From Chaenocephalus aceratus (taxonomy: Eukaryota > Chordata > Actinopteri > Perciformes > Channichthyidae), in the NCBI GenBank assembly GCA_023974075.1, contig CM043792.1:10645456-10709455 (forward strand): a stretch of 64,000 nucleotides of DNA, read 5' to 3'. Below, piece after piece: positions 55,490-64,000 of the stretch. The position numbers and the translations under genes were made by a program. Within the stretch, counting starts at the first letter, position 1; each line of letters starts with the position of its first letter. The notes beneath the pieces were generated by a model. That model did no database searches. It had not been told where the DNA came from and was given only the letters and a program-made list of their open reading frames with translations.

Positions 55490-55669
55490 TTTTTGCAAAC
55501 GTAACGTGGGAGAAAATATGTTTCTAGAAGATATGTAGAAAATAAACGTATTTGAGATACGTTCATAACAAACGTAACGTGGGAGAAAATATGTTTCTAG
55601 CTAAACGTAATTGAGAATGCAGTTTAGTTCTGTGTGAATGTAATTTTTAGGAGACAGGGTTGGACACAG

Positions 55670-56100
55670 AGACCTGGAGAACAAACAAAATGATATGGAG
55701 TCCAAACCCTGCATACGCCTCAGCTTTAAGGACAATGACATGGAGAAGGGTGGACAGAAAGAAGGAAATACTTTATTGGCATTTTAGAGGGAAATTCAGT
55801 TGAACACCAAAACATAACATAGCTGAGGAAAACTGTTCATAATGTCCCTGTAACTCTTCATAATGTCAGATATTGCTCCATCCTAGAATGTTATATTTTC
55901 AACAAAAGCAGAACTGATTATGTTGGCCTGTAAAGTAAATTATCCAACATCGTTGCAATTCAGATAACTGCAGCACTGTGGCAGAAAGTGACGGCAACTT
56001 AATGTGACACTTTTGCTACAGGCACATTGGGATGCAATATCCATAGAAGCTGTAACTTAGATTGAGAAGCATAATCTCTTCATCTGTTAAGAGTATGAGG
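55670..56100. other. No recognisable feature
   Basis: AT-rich spacer between the long-TIR element and the retroviral LTR candidate. Confidence 0.4.
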
Positions 56101-56956
56101 TGAGGCCCCGATTAATTTATTCCGGTAAATTACTCTGACCTCACTAATTGACCCGACCGAAGTTACTGAGTCTATGTAAGTTTACTGCTTGGCTCAGATC
56201 CACCAAACGTCAGCAAGATCTCACCTCTATTAACTCCCCGAAGAACCAGGTTCAATTAACTGCTGTTTTAATTCAGACAACTCTTTTTAATCTGTTTAAG
56301 CGATCCCGAAGGATTTTGGTATCAGTAAATGGGGTGTGTTCCTACCTAAACATGTGTGTGTGGCAGGGTGCAATCTTACCTTTGAAGCAGGAGAGGAGAG
56401 CACAGATGTCCTTTAAGTTGTCCCAGTCCAAAAGGTGGGATCAGTTTATTTGAAGAAAAATAGGTCCAAACTAATACATACTAATACACCTTCTCTCTTT
56501 ACAACATTATAATTATACTAAACAACACACAATGGGGTTATATATTTTTTATCTAAAACCTTAATTCATATTCATTCAATAAATTCACTCAGCATTTCAC
56601 CAAGACATTCACTCAGCTTTCAATGAAGAAAATCAAGAGATATTTACCAAGTTTGAGAGAACCTTACCGAGAGCTATTAACCCAGCTCCGAAGGACAGAG
56701 CTTACCGGGAGAGAGTATACCAGGGGTTTCCCCCTCTCCCCGACGAAATCCAAAAAAGCCAGTCTTTTTATGCTTAAAAAACCGGATAGAAAACCCACAA
56801 ACACCTCCTCTATACCCAACCAACATATTCTATTGGCTCTGGCATAAGACACACCTTCCCAAGTTTGTGTAAAACAAAACATGACTAGACATATTCTATG
56901 ACTATGACATAACCACCTTTTGAGGCCTCAAATGTGTTTCTGCTTAAGTCCGGAGC
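56100..56956 (-). repeat. Candidate 3' LTR of the retrovirus
   Basis: On the minus strand there is a CCAAT motif (56836-56832), a TATA-like gcataaaaag (about 56774-56763) and a polyadenylation signal aataaa (56450-56445), about 320 bp apart, as in a retroviral U3-R-U5. A run cttcctgctgtaagagg complement (aggaagggggg on the minus strand, about 56971-56957) precedes it as polypurine tract. The outer boundary is a guess, since the second LTR is outside the window for comparison. Confidence 0.45.
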
Positions 56957-57104
56957 CCCCCTTCCTGCTGTAAGAGGAGAGGAAAGAACCTGCCTCCTTT
57001 CTTATCAGAGATTAGGGCATAAATCATTTTTAGGCCTTACACTCAACTAAACAAACCACTTTGTTTGTTTATGCTGTAAATATAGAAAAACCTAAAATAT
57101 GAAG

Positions 57105-57455
57105 CATTTTCATTGTGGGTTATACAAGAATATAATTGATTATATTTAATTATAACTAACTTTCGTTTTAAGTATTCAACATACTATGAAGCTGTCAACA
57201 CCCTGTTTTTAAAACGCAAAGTTATCAAACAGCACCAACTAAAATTGTAAGCATACATACATATTCAAAAACCATCAAGAAGCATTCTCATTATGGGTTC
57301 ATACAAGAATATGATTGATCATATATGATTTATAATTAACTGTCGTTTGAAGTATTTACTTCATACTATGAAGTTTCTCACACCCTCTTTTTAAAACGCA
57401 AAGTTATCAAACAGCAACAGATAAAATCGTAAAAACACATACATATTACATCCGT
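57105..57455. repeat. Direct repeat pair of about 170 bp
   Basis: Two diverged copies, about 57105-57260 and 57285-57445. Shared blocks are tacaagaatat-attgat, catactatgaag and acgcaaagttatcaaacagc. The pair lies between the env-position region and the LTR of the retrovirus. Confidence 0.85.
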
Positions 57456-57479
57456 AAAACTTCATGCATCAATATCATG

Positions 57480-59150
57480 AAAAGTTCTTCAGTATGTGTA
57501 ATCAGGACGACCTTTTGATGAACCTGGTGTGGAGAACGCCGAAAACATAGTACCTCACTGGAATGTTCTCGTCATCACAGGTCAGCACCCGAGTAAAAAG
57601 AGTCATGATGATCATAGATTTGTAACGCACCCCCACTCGGCCTGACACTTGCAGGAGCGGGGGGCCTACAGTATCTGTTGTTATCTGATGTAAATCCTTG
57701 ACCCTGACCATGGAGGGGTTGAGGTTCCTCCCTGGATGACACCTCCAAACGAAAGCCAGATACTCGGCCGACAGTTGTTATGGATTTTTTAGACCTCGTC
57801 AATAATCGCTCATGACTTTGTGACAAGGTCAATGAGGCCCCACACAATGATAGCACAAACGAGGAACCAGAAGCATATGAAACAGCTTAGCTGGCCCTCG
57901 CTCATGGCATCCTGTGTGTGCAGTGTGAGTGTGGTGCTGGTGGTGACTTGGCACGTCACTTGTTGTCGTCTGTTTCTACCGTCTCTCCTGGCCTGTGACT
58001 ACGACCTTGCGTGGCTGACGTGGACCTCACGTAGTGAAGTGGACCAGTGTCAGGGGTAGGTAGGGCTGCTGCTACCTGGCGTCTGATGTCTGACCATGCA
58101 GTTATCAGGTAGTCGTTCCCTTTTTGGGAAATCCACTGCGATCGGAGTGGCTCAGCGGGTAGAGATGCAGCCTGTCCCTCAGAGCTGGAAGAAACATCAT
58201 CCTCCACTGGCAGGGGTACAGGTGACTCAGCCGCTGGCTTCATGCTGCACAGGTTTCCTGGGTCCAGGACTTGGCTTCACTTGAGGCACTGTGACTGAAG
58301 TTGTCCCGCTAGGGAGGTTCAAATCCTCTTGGTAGATTGCTGAGGTATTAATCTCAACAATATAGCTAAGATCAAGTTTATAAATCATTTCTCTGATTCA
58401 TAAAAAGTTGTTTTCAGTTTAAAAAACTTCCCCAAGGGTTTTTCTCAAGCACTGGGCCATAACTTACTCTTATCAGTTTAACGACCTGACAGCCTGCACC
58501 TCCATGCTGTGTGAAAAACCAGCAAAAAAGAAGGAGGAAGATGTGCTCAAAAAAAAAATCTAATTTTAAATTAATACTGTTGTAGGGTGTAGGCATATAA
58601 CGATTAAAATAACTGAAAAGAAAACTAAATAGTGTAAAATTAAAAAACAATGAGAAAAATAATACAAAGATTATTTCCCATTTCCTCTTTGATACTGAGG
58701 TATTCTCCATTCAAGCTCCAATGATCCATATGCTAATAGACAGAGTTTCCTCTTGCCATCTTTCTTTGCATAATACTAAAGATTCTAACAGTTCTACTGC
58801 TAAATCCTTTGCATTTTGAGCTATTACTTGTTCTACTCAGACTTAAATTCCCTCTTTTGCTCTATAAAATATCCCTTGGCACCGAATTTACCAAGACAAA
58901 TTCTAGATTATTGCGGGAAGATCCCACAAAAAGCCATCCTCTCCTGTGGAAGAAAGCACATTAACTGCCACGGGTGTGTGCAAAACATGTCATGTGATGT
59001 GAGACTGATAGCATCAACAGTGGATTGGTAGGCCACAGTCATATTCCTATCTGGATTCTAAACTCAGTTGGCTCGGGTGAGTCCTCTCTTCTGGAGTGAA
59101 ACTACGTTCCCAGAGACTGACTTCACTGTATCCAAACCTTCTGATTTAGT
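57480..59150 (-). other. Env-position interval, no recognisable gene
   Basis: On the minus strand there are open pieces at 58243-57956, 57856-57575 and 57711-57502, Ser/Pro/Arg-rich and without signal peptide, furin site or membrane segment that I can identify. This is where env or accessory genes of the retrovirus would lie. The region also may contain other repeats. No function assigned. Confidence 0.35.
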
Positions 59151-59154
59151 TTTA

Positions 59155-59863
59155 AGCTAACCCTTCTCTGGACTTCGCCCCTTTCTGGTCACCCATACAC
59201 GATTTCTGAACCTAAACGGAAAAGGTGTGATAGTTAGATAAACCTGACCTTTGCCTAGGTAGCTTTTCCATACATATAGGAATATATTCAGCCTTGTCAA
59301 ATTGATTGGAATGTTCCAATTTGTTTTACAGTTTGTATACTCCACTCTGTGGCTGCTCTACGCCTGATACTTCTATGGTAAAGACCAGATAGGTGTGAAT
59401 CCCTTATCCTGCAAGGGTGACAACACTTTTTTCATTTTTAAGTGAGTTACATTATCATTCTTATTCTCTTAGTTTTTGAAAAATTACTGATATGCTCTGC
59501 CAGTTTAGCAGACACTTGGTTCCCTGTTGCTCGGGTCAGAGGGTAAACATGTTTATGACTTCCTCCATTATCACAGATCACAAGAAAATACTTGTTCCCA
59601 CTGGGAGTGCGGGTCGGAAAAGGACCTGCTATGTCAGCACTAAAACTAATTAGTGGTCTTCTCTCTATAATTTTAAGGTGTTTCTGGATGAATTTTCTTG
59701 AACCCATCCACCTCGGCACATTGAAGACATGTTGTAGTATTTTATTGTTGAGGCAATATTTTCTCATTCGAACTAAGCCCACATGGCCTAAACTGCTGTG
59801 TAATTCACACACAACCTGAGGAGCTTCTTCAGGGGTACGTGAATGCTTCCATCCCTTTTCCAT
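59155..59863 (-). pseudogene. Retroviral integrase, frameshifted
   Basis: Zinc-binding HSSLGH lies in the frame 59863-59447. The CLQC pair (59729-59718) is in a neighbouring frame. The first catalytic Asp is in SADIAGPFPTRTPSGNKYF. The second is likely in NDNVTHL, after a frame change (Asp codon at 59456-59454). A degraded SGVEQ near 59355 may hold the Glu. It overlaps the end of the RNase H frame with a shift near 59860. The enzyme would insert proviral DNA; this copy is dead. Confidence 0.75.
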
Positions 59864-59879
59864 ATACTAGGGAATATTG

Positions 59880-60678
59880 TAGTTAGATGGTTAACTCTTC
59901 CCCTGCTTTGAGCAAGCGCATCAACTTCTCTATTTCCCTGATAGTCGAAATCAATCTTATCTGTATGACTTCGGACATGGTTCCATTCTAAGTGCATGCC
60001 AGCCCTTAACTCTGCTATTAGACTCCATTGATTTGCATGTGTCAGCGCTTCACCTTTCACATTGGTAAACTGCCTTTGTTCCCAGTAATCAAGCTCTTCT
60101 TTTCCCGCTTTGTAACAATAATCACTATCAGTAACAATACGAATGTGCGTTATTTTACGTTTTTTCGCAAAAAGCAGTCCCTCAACTATGGCATTTGCTT
60201 CAGCAGTTTGTGCTGTACCTGGTATTGCACCCTTTTGTTTACCAAGTACTTCACCTGAATTCGTTTTCATTATGAAGGCCCAAGTGGCTGCTTGGTCACC
60301 TTTCCGCATACTTCCATCGGTAAATAGTGTTATCTTTGGAGCAACGGTTTCCTGTACAGGTTTCATTAGTTCCTTTTGTGGCTTACTACCTGTCGTTCTA
60401 AACTCCACATCTGGATCAGACATCATCATCTGCCATTTTCCCCATCTACTCATCATTGCTTTTGCTCCCTGAACCGTTTGTTTAGTAGCTTCAGATATTG
60501 AAGGGTAAGGAGTGTATATGCACATTTTGGTACCTTGAGACATTTCTCTTAAGACTGGATAGAATCTGAAAGCAAGTGCAAGATGCTTCTCTTCTGGAGA
60601 GTACCTTTCCTCTGTTCTTGACCAGGTCATAGACATAAACAACACTGACTTTTTATCCCCCTGGTTCCTTATCTCCAC
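59880..60678 (-). pseudogene. Retroviral RNase H with foamy-like layout
   Basis: The long open frame begins in the RT connection (RTEERYSPEEKHLALAFRFY). The RNase H catalytic residues are in LFTDGSMRKGD, TAEANAIVEGLLF and IVTDSDYCYKAGKEELDYW. The stretch between the third Asp and the end (WEQRQFTN, KGEALTHANQWSLIAELRAG) and the closing GNREVDALAQ match my knowledge of spumavirus RNase H, which keeps a basic loop after the third motif. It is uninterrupted over about 230 codons, the best preserved part of this provirus. Confidence 0.8.
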
Positions 60679-60959
60679 ACCTCCTCCTAAATCATTGTTG
60701 TCAAATGAACTTCCAAAGTTTTTTCATGTCCCGCTTGTTTAGTTTCTTCTGAGAATTTGTCACAACATACTGTTTGTATTTTTTGATATTGATCCTTTGT
60801 TCTGGTGTTAAAAGATAACTTTTGGAGCTTCCCTTTTTTTCTCAACATCCCCTTTAATTTGTGTAAAGGAGCTGCATTCTCACTGTATGAGGTACATTGT
60901 TAGAAACATATTCACAGGTTCCCAAAAATATTTTCTAGATCTTTTACTTCCTGTGGGTC
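60679..60959 (-). other. RT-RNase H connection, degraded
   Basis: This interval joins the RT motifs to the RNase H frame; it is interrupted by stops and shifts and has no further motif that I can name. Confidence 0.4.
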
Positions 60960-61560
60960 AGGGAAATCTAAAAGTTTTTGTTTGTACTCATCTGTGAGAT
61001 CCCTTCCCTTTTCTGACAGTTTGAACCCAATACTTTAGCTCTTGCTTGCTACTTCGCATTTTTTCAATCCTATCTTGAAACCTGCTTCCTTCAGCCTGTT
61101 TACTACCTCTTGCATCACATCAAGATGTTCTTCTTCATCATCATGAGTGAAATAAGACATCGTCTATATAAATACTTCCACTGGAAGATCATGCAAGGTA
61201 TTTTTTTATGCAGTTTGGAATACATTGGTGAGTTTTTATATCCCTGAGGGAGTCGAGTCCAACAATAATGCTTGAGTACCCAGTGAAACAAGTTTTAAGC
61301 TGGCTTTGTTCATCCAATGGTAATGGACCAAAATCCATTACTGAGATCAATAGCAGTTTTATACTTCCTTAAAGATAGGTTCTCATTGTTTCTTGATGGA
61401 TTGATCAAAGGTCGAGCATCAAGTGATGGATCTTTTGTTTAGCTCTATCAAGTGTGTACCAACCTATATGTTTTATCAGGTTTAAGAATCCCCATTACTG
61501 GCAAATTTGTTGGAGGACTTTGCACTTTTTTATGACTCCCAGAGTTTCCAATTCTTCTAT
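60960..61560 (-). pseudogene. Retroviral reverse transcriptase, heavily broken
   Basis: Motifs survive in different frames. PVMGILKPDKTYRLVHT lies near 61500-61450. AIDLSNGFWSITIG, with the first catalytic Asp, is near 61360-61320. LPQGYKNSPMY is near 61248-61216. The catalytic YIDDVLFHS is at 61170-61144. LKEAGFKIGLKKCEV follows near 61080. Frameshifts and stops separate all of them. No uninterrupted frame longer than about 60 codons remains. Confidence 0.75.
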
Positions 61561-62146
61561 AGTTTGTTCTAATTCCTATTGTTCTTCAGGTTTATAGGAA
61601 ATTGAGACTGCCTTTTTGACATTCCTCCTTTGAATTGAGTGCGTAAATTCCGGGCAAAATCCCACATCATTTTTAAAATGGGAAACTGGCTTTCACTCAA
61701 ATGTTATCAGACGAGATTTTTTTTTACATCCGATTTTCCCACCAATTCTTTATTTGATCAACCTGATTTAACTGGTTTCATCATTGTGTTTACATTGTTT
61801 GTCAAAATGCGGGAGATCCCTAACCTTAGCTAAATTATGAGCACCTCTTAATCCCACCACTCCTTCTCTCTCATTTCAGACATTAAGACACTCTTTCCAT
61901 CTGCTAAGTTACTATCTCATGATTTCCAGTGGGTTCTCCCTGAGTATGAATTGTGAAATCTGAACCAGAATCTACTCTGTAGGTTTCAATCCCCTAATGT
62001 ACTGAAAAATGTCCCTCTGCATTTTCCCATGTGTGTTTTCGCATTAACTCTAAAGCGGGTCTGTGTGGTCTGGGCAGGTTTTTTCTGACCAAACTTGGCA
62101 TCCCATTCTTGTTGTCTCACTCTGAGGGCCTGTCTCTGCTCTTTTG
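61561..62146 (-). other. Degraded pol N-terminus
   Basis: This interval, between the gag-like basic segment and RT, should hold protease and the start of RT. I can see no protease D-S/T-G motif in any frame with confidence. Confidence 0.35.
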
Positions 62147-62371
62147 TCAGGCCTGAATAGTCCCTTGTTGTTTTACTCTGGTCGTTGTGGTAAACTGGGA
62201 TCGCGTGGAGGATAATGCGTTTTGGGCTGATTGGTTGGGCTTCTCTGTTTTCTGTGACGCATTGTTTTCGAATCTTTGTTTTCCCACTCTTGTTTTTGTA
62301 GTTCTAGCCCTTTGCGGTGTTGCCTGTAAAATCCTCTTCTGCCTCTTGTAATGTACACTTAAATTACTCAT
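62147..62371 (-). pseudogene. Basic gag C-terminal segment
   Basis: The 74-codon frame is rich in Arg, Lys, Gln and Thr (KRQKRILQATPQRARTTKTR). It lies downstream of gag, where a nucleocapsid is expected, but has no Cys-His box. Foamy viruses also lack such boxes, using basic stretches instead. The assignment is positional. Confidence 0.45.
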
Positions 62372-62641
62372 TGCCTTGCCCCCCCCACCATCATGGTTTG
62401 AGATTGTGTGTCATTTTTAGGAAAACTATTTTGTTTTGGATCCTTGTCTGAAATTGTGTTCCCTTCCTTCTTTTCTCATTTTTATGTATGCTTTCCACAT
62501 CATACATTTGCAACTCAATCACCTTTGCTGAGGAGTCAAGATTTCCCTCTAGCAGCTAATGTTTTCCCTCCTGGCACAGTCATAAGAATGTTTCCATATC
62601 CATCAGATCATTAGAATGATTTTGTAAGTCAATCGCAGCCC

Positions 62642-63181
62642 TCACAGCAAGAAGCATTTTACCACTGGAACATCTCTGACTAACTGATCAATTTCTTGTA
62701 CTGGATTTAATCCTGGGGTTATCCTGGTAGTAGCTAGCACCTGAGCGGGAGTCATGTTAACTGGCAAAATACACTCCCTCTGTAATCGCATAAACATTGC
62801 GGTGCTGGGTGAACTTAACAAAGATTCTGTGAGACCTTTGTTTAAGCATGTTTGGTAAAACTCTATATCTGATTGTCCTGCCTCCCTTCTTGGGACAAGG
62901 TTTTTGAGATCCCTAAAAGCAGATCCTTCTTGAGGTTGTGTCGTAAAGTGTGTTTCTCTCTGAACAAGGTTTTGATTTATATCAAGAGCACTAAAAGTGT
63001 CAAGGGGGTTCCCTGTTGGTCTTAACAGAGTACGAGTTGAAGAGATTACTGGATGCAGAGTGTGTGCCAATAAACTTTGGCCTAAATCATTTCCCAGTTG
63101 AGATTGAGGATTTTCCCAATTAGCATTTAACCCATAGTTCTGTGACTTCTGAATATTTTTATCCAAGTGTTTCTGCTCCAC
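62642..63181 (-). pseudogene. Retroviral gag, central part
   Basis: A 179-codon open frame. Its first part is Gln/Asn-rich (MEQKHLDKNIQKSQNYG). The second is helical with DIEFYQTCLNKGLTESLLSS, FMRLQRECILPVNMTPAQVL and LNPVQEIDQLV, which suits a capsid-like fold. I do not recognise it at sequence level. It is called gag from its position upstream of pol on the same strand. Confidence 0.5.
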
Positions 63182-64000
63182 TGCTTCATCCCTTTTTATA
63201 TTCCCTTCTTGAAAATATTTATAACCTGCTTGTAAGTACGCTTGTTTCCACGGAAGTGGGACTCCTGGTTTTCCATTAATTTTCTTGGATCGGGGGCCTC
63301 TTTGTTAATCTTGCTCTCCTTTTGTCACAGGATACCAGGTGTCAGCCAGAAGATCCTCATCGCTAGATTGTGGCCATTTAGTTTGCTCCTCAAAATTTTC
63401 CAATTGAGGGTTATAAGCCCACCATCATTAGTATAACCATGTTGGTTTCTTTGCAAGGTGATTTGTGATGGTCATATGTTTTGCCACTGTACCCCTTGAT
63501 CCACAGTTTTTTCCCCTAGCCACTAAGAGCTCTGTCCACTTGAAATCTGACCTGGGTTTGGGGTTGATTTGTTTTATGGGTGAGAGTAAAGGTCTTCCCC
63601 TAGGGCGGGGAGTGAACTGCCTGATTTTTGAGACTTCATAATCTTCACACTCTCCAGAGTTTACTCCCTGAGTTGAGGCAATAAAGTCTTTTAATGGACC
63701 TGTCTGTGGTCTGTTTAGATTGTAATTATCTTCTTCTCAGAGGTATCACCTCTCTCTGAACCTGATAATTCCCCTGCTGAACTTGTGTCTTCATCTTCGC
63801 GCTTGGATTTCTCTAGTTCTGCGCCAAACATAGTTTTTATGTTTGGTGTATCTACTAAAAATCTGAATAAAGGTGAACATTTTCCCCAAGGGAATGCATT
63901 AGCTGCTGCTGTCAAAAGAGTATTTATGGGGATCCCACGATACCTTCTGCCCTGTGTTCTGAGTCTGAATGTGACTATGTTTTCTCCATCTGAAGTAGCA
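63182..64000 (-). pseudogene. Retroviral gag, N-terminal part, continuing past the edge
   Basis: An open piece at 63915-63715 (AAANAFPWGKCSPLFRFLVD, then an acidic Glu/Ser stretch) and shorter pieces around it, on the same strand as pol. Several frame changes. Start and 5' LTR are right of the window. Confidence 0.4.

Larger units (their letters stand above)
50875..55662. mobile_element. Long-TIR DNA element, split by a Gypsy retrotransposon
   Basis: The ends are caaccctgtctcctaaaaat and the inverse at 55643-55662. Inverted arms extend about 180 bp (50875-51053 against 55490-55662), with the block cgttacgtttgttatgaacg or its variant repeated twice in each arm. The perfect 7-bp direct repeat gacacag flanks it (50868-50874, 55663-55669). 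Without the Gypsy insertion the element is about 834 bp and non-coding. The TIR length and duplication size do not fix its superfamily. Confidence 0.82.
56100..64000 (-). mobile_element. Endogenous retrovirus, foamy-like, degraded and cut by window edge
   Basis: On the minus strand the order from right to left is gag remnants (64.0-62.1 kb), RT (about 61.6-61.0), RNase H (60.7-59.9), integrase (59.9-59.2), an unrecognisable interval where env is expected (59.2-57.5), a purine tract (about 56.97) and a candidate 3' LTR (56.96-56.1). RNase H has a layout I associate with spumaviruses, and no Cys-His box is seen in gag, which also suits foamy viruses. The 5' LTR lies past the right edge. Many frameshifts and stops. 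Confidence 0.72.

Noticed and set aside
58140..58330. tRNA-like A box (tggctcagcgggtagag) and B box (ggttcaaatcc)
   Set aside because: They are about 170 bp apart, too far for a tRNA or a SINE head, and no cloverleaf can be drawn around either. Taken as chance.
1..64000. CRISPR array, bacterial operons, Shine-Dalgarno sites, rRNA
   Set aside because: Nothing resembling these; spliced-type motifs, microsatellites and vertebrate TEs show a eukaryotic genome.

Overview
The window looks like intergenic DNA from a ray-finned (teleost) fish. No host protein-coding gene could be supported. Nearly everything recognisable is transposable-element (TE) sequence of types typical of fish genomes: DIRS- and Ngaro-type tyrosine-recombinase retrotransposons, a Ty3/Gypsy element, a degraded endogenous retrovirus, L2-like and other LINE tails, hAT, Harbinger-like, Tc1-like and CACTA-like DNA elements, and many short terminal-inverted-repeat (TIR) derivatives. 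Long GT, CA, GA, poly-C and poly-G tracts lie between them. The teleost call is an inference from this repeat content; the species cannot be named.

Layout. 1-4655: minus-strand DIRS-like element cut by the window edge, with a Cys-rich gag, a tandemly amplified gag segment and a tyrosine recombinase, but no reverse transcriptase (RT) between them. 4.7-7.8 kb: LINE tail and a broken hAT transposase. 8.0-9.2 kb: a 1.0-kb hAT MITE and a 61-bp one, each with a perfect 8-bp target duplication. 9.2-12.4 kb: a copy of an unclassified inverted-repeat family, split by a gag-only Ngaro-like element. 14.3-15.4 kb: Tc1 and LINE fragments. 16.6-20.7 kb: a nested pair of TIR elements; the inner, CACTA-like one carries a promoter-like patch, a possible captured coding fragment and a large hairpin. 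21.8-25.7 kb: small DNA elements, GA-rich DNA and a LINE 3' UTR. 26.6-30.3 kb and 34.8-37.6 kb: further copies of the inverted-repeat family. 32.4-33.2 and 42.3-43.7 kb: L2-like LINE 3' ends. 38.3-41 and 46-49.6 kb: more DNA-element remnants. 50.9-55.7 kb: a Gypsy element nested inside a long-TIR element, both with target-site duplications. 56.1-64.0 kb: a minus-strand endogenous retrovirus continuing past the right edge, with a candidate 3' LTR, integrase, RNase H, RT and gag remnants. Its RNase H resembles that of foamy viruses.

The coding remnants form no host pathway. They are parts of selfish elements, nearly all broken by frameshifts, stops or deletions. What is informative is the nesting order, the target-site duplications and the internal deletions (DIRS lost RT/RNase H; Gypsy lost the front of RT and has YLED in place of YLDD). 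No single undescribed system stands out. The best candidates for new description are the unclassified foldback family, the CACTA-like element with captured DNA, the gag-only Ngaro-like element and the foamy-like retrovirus.
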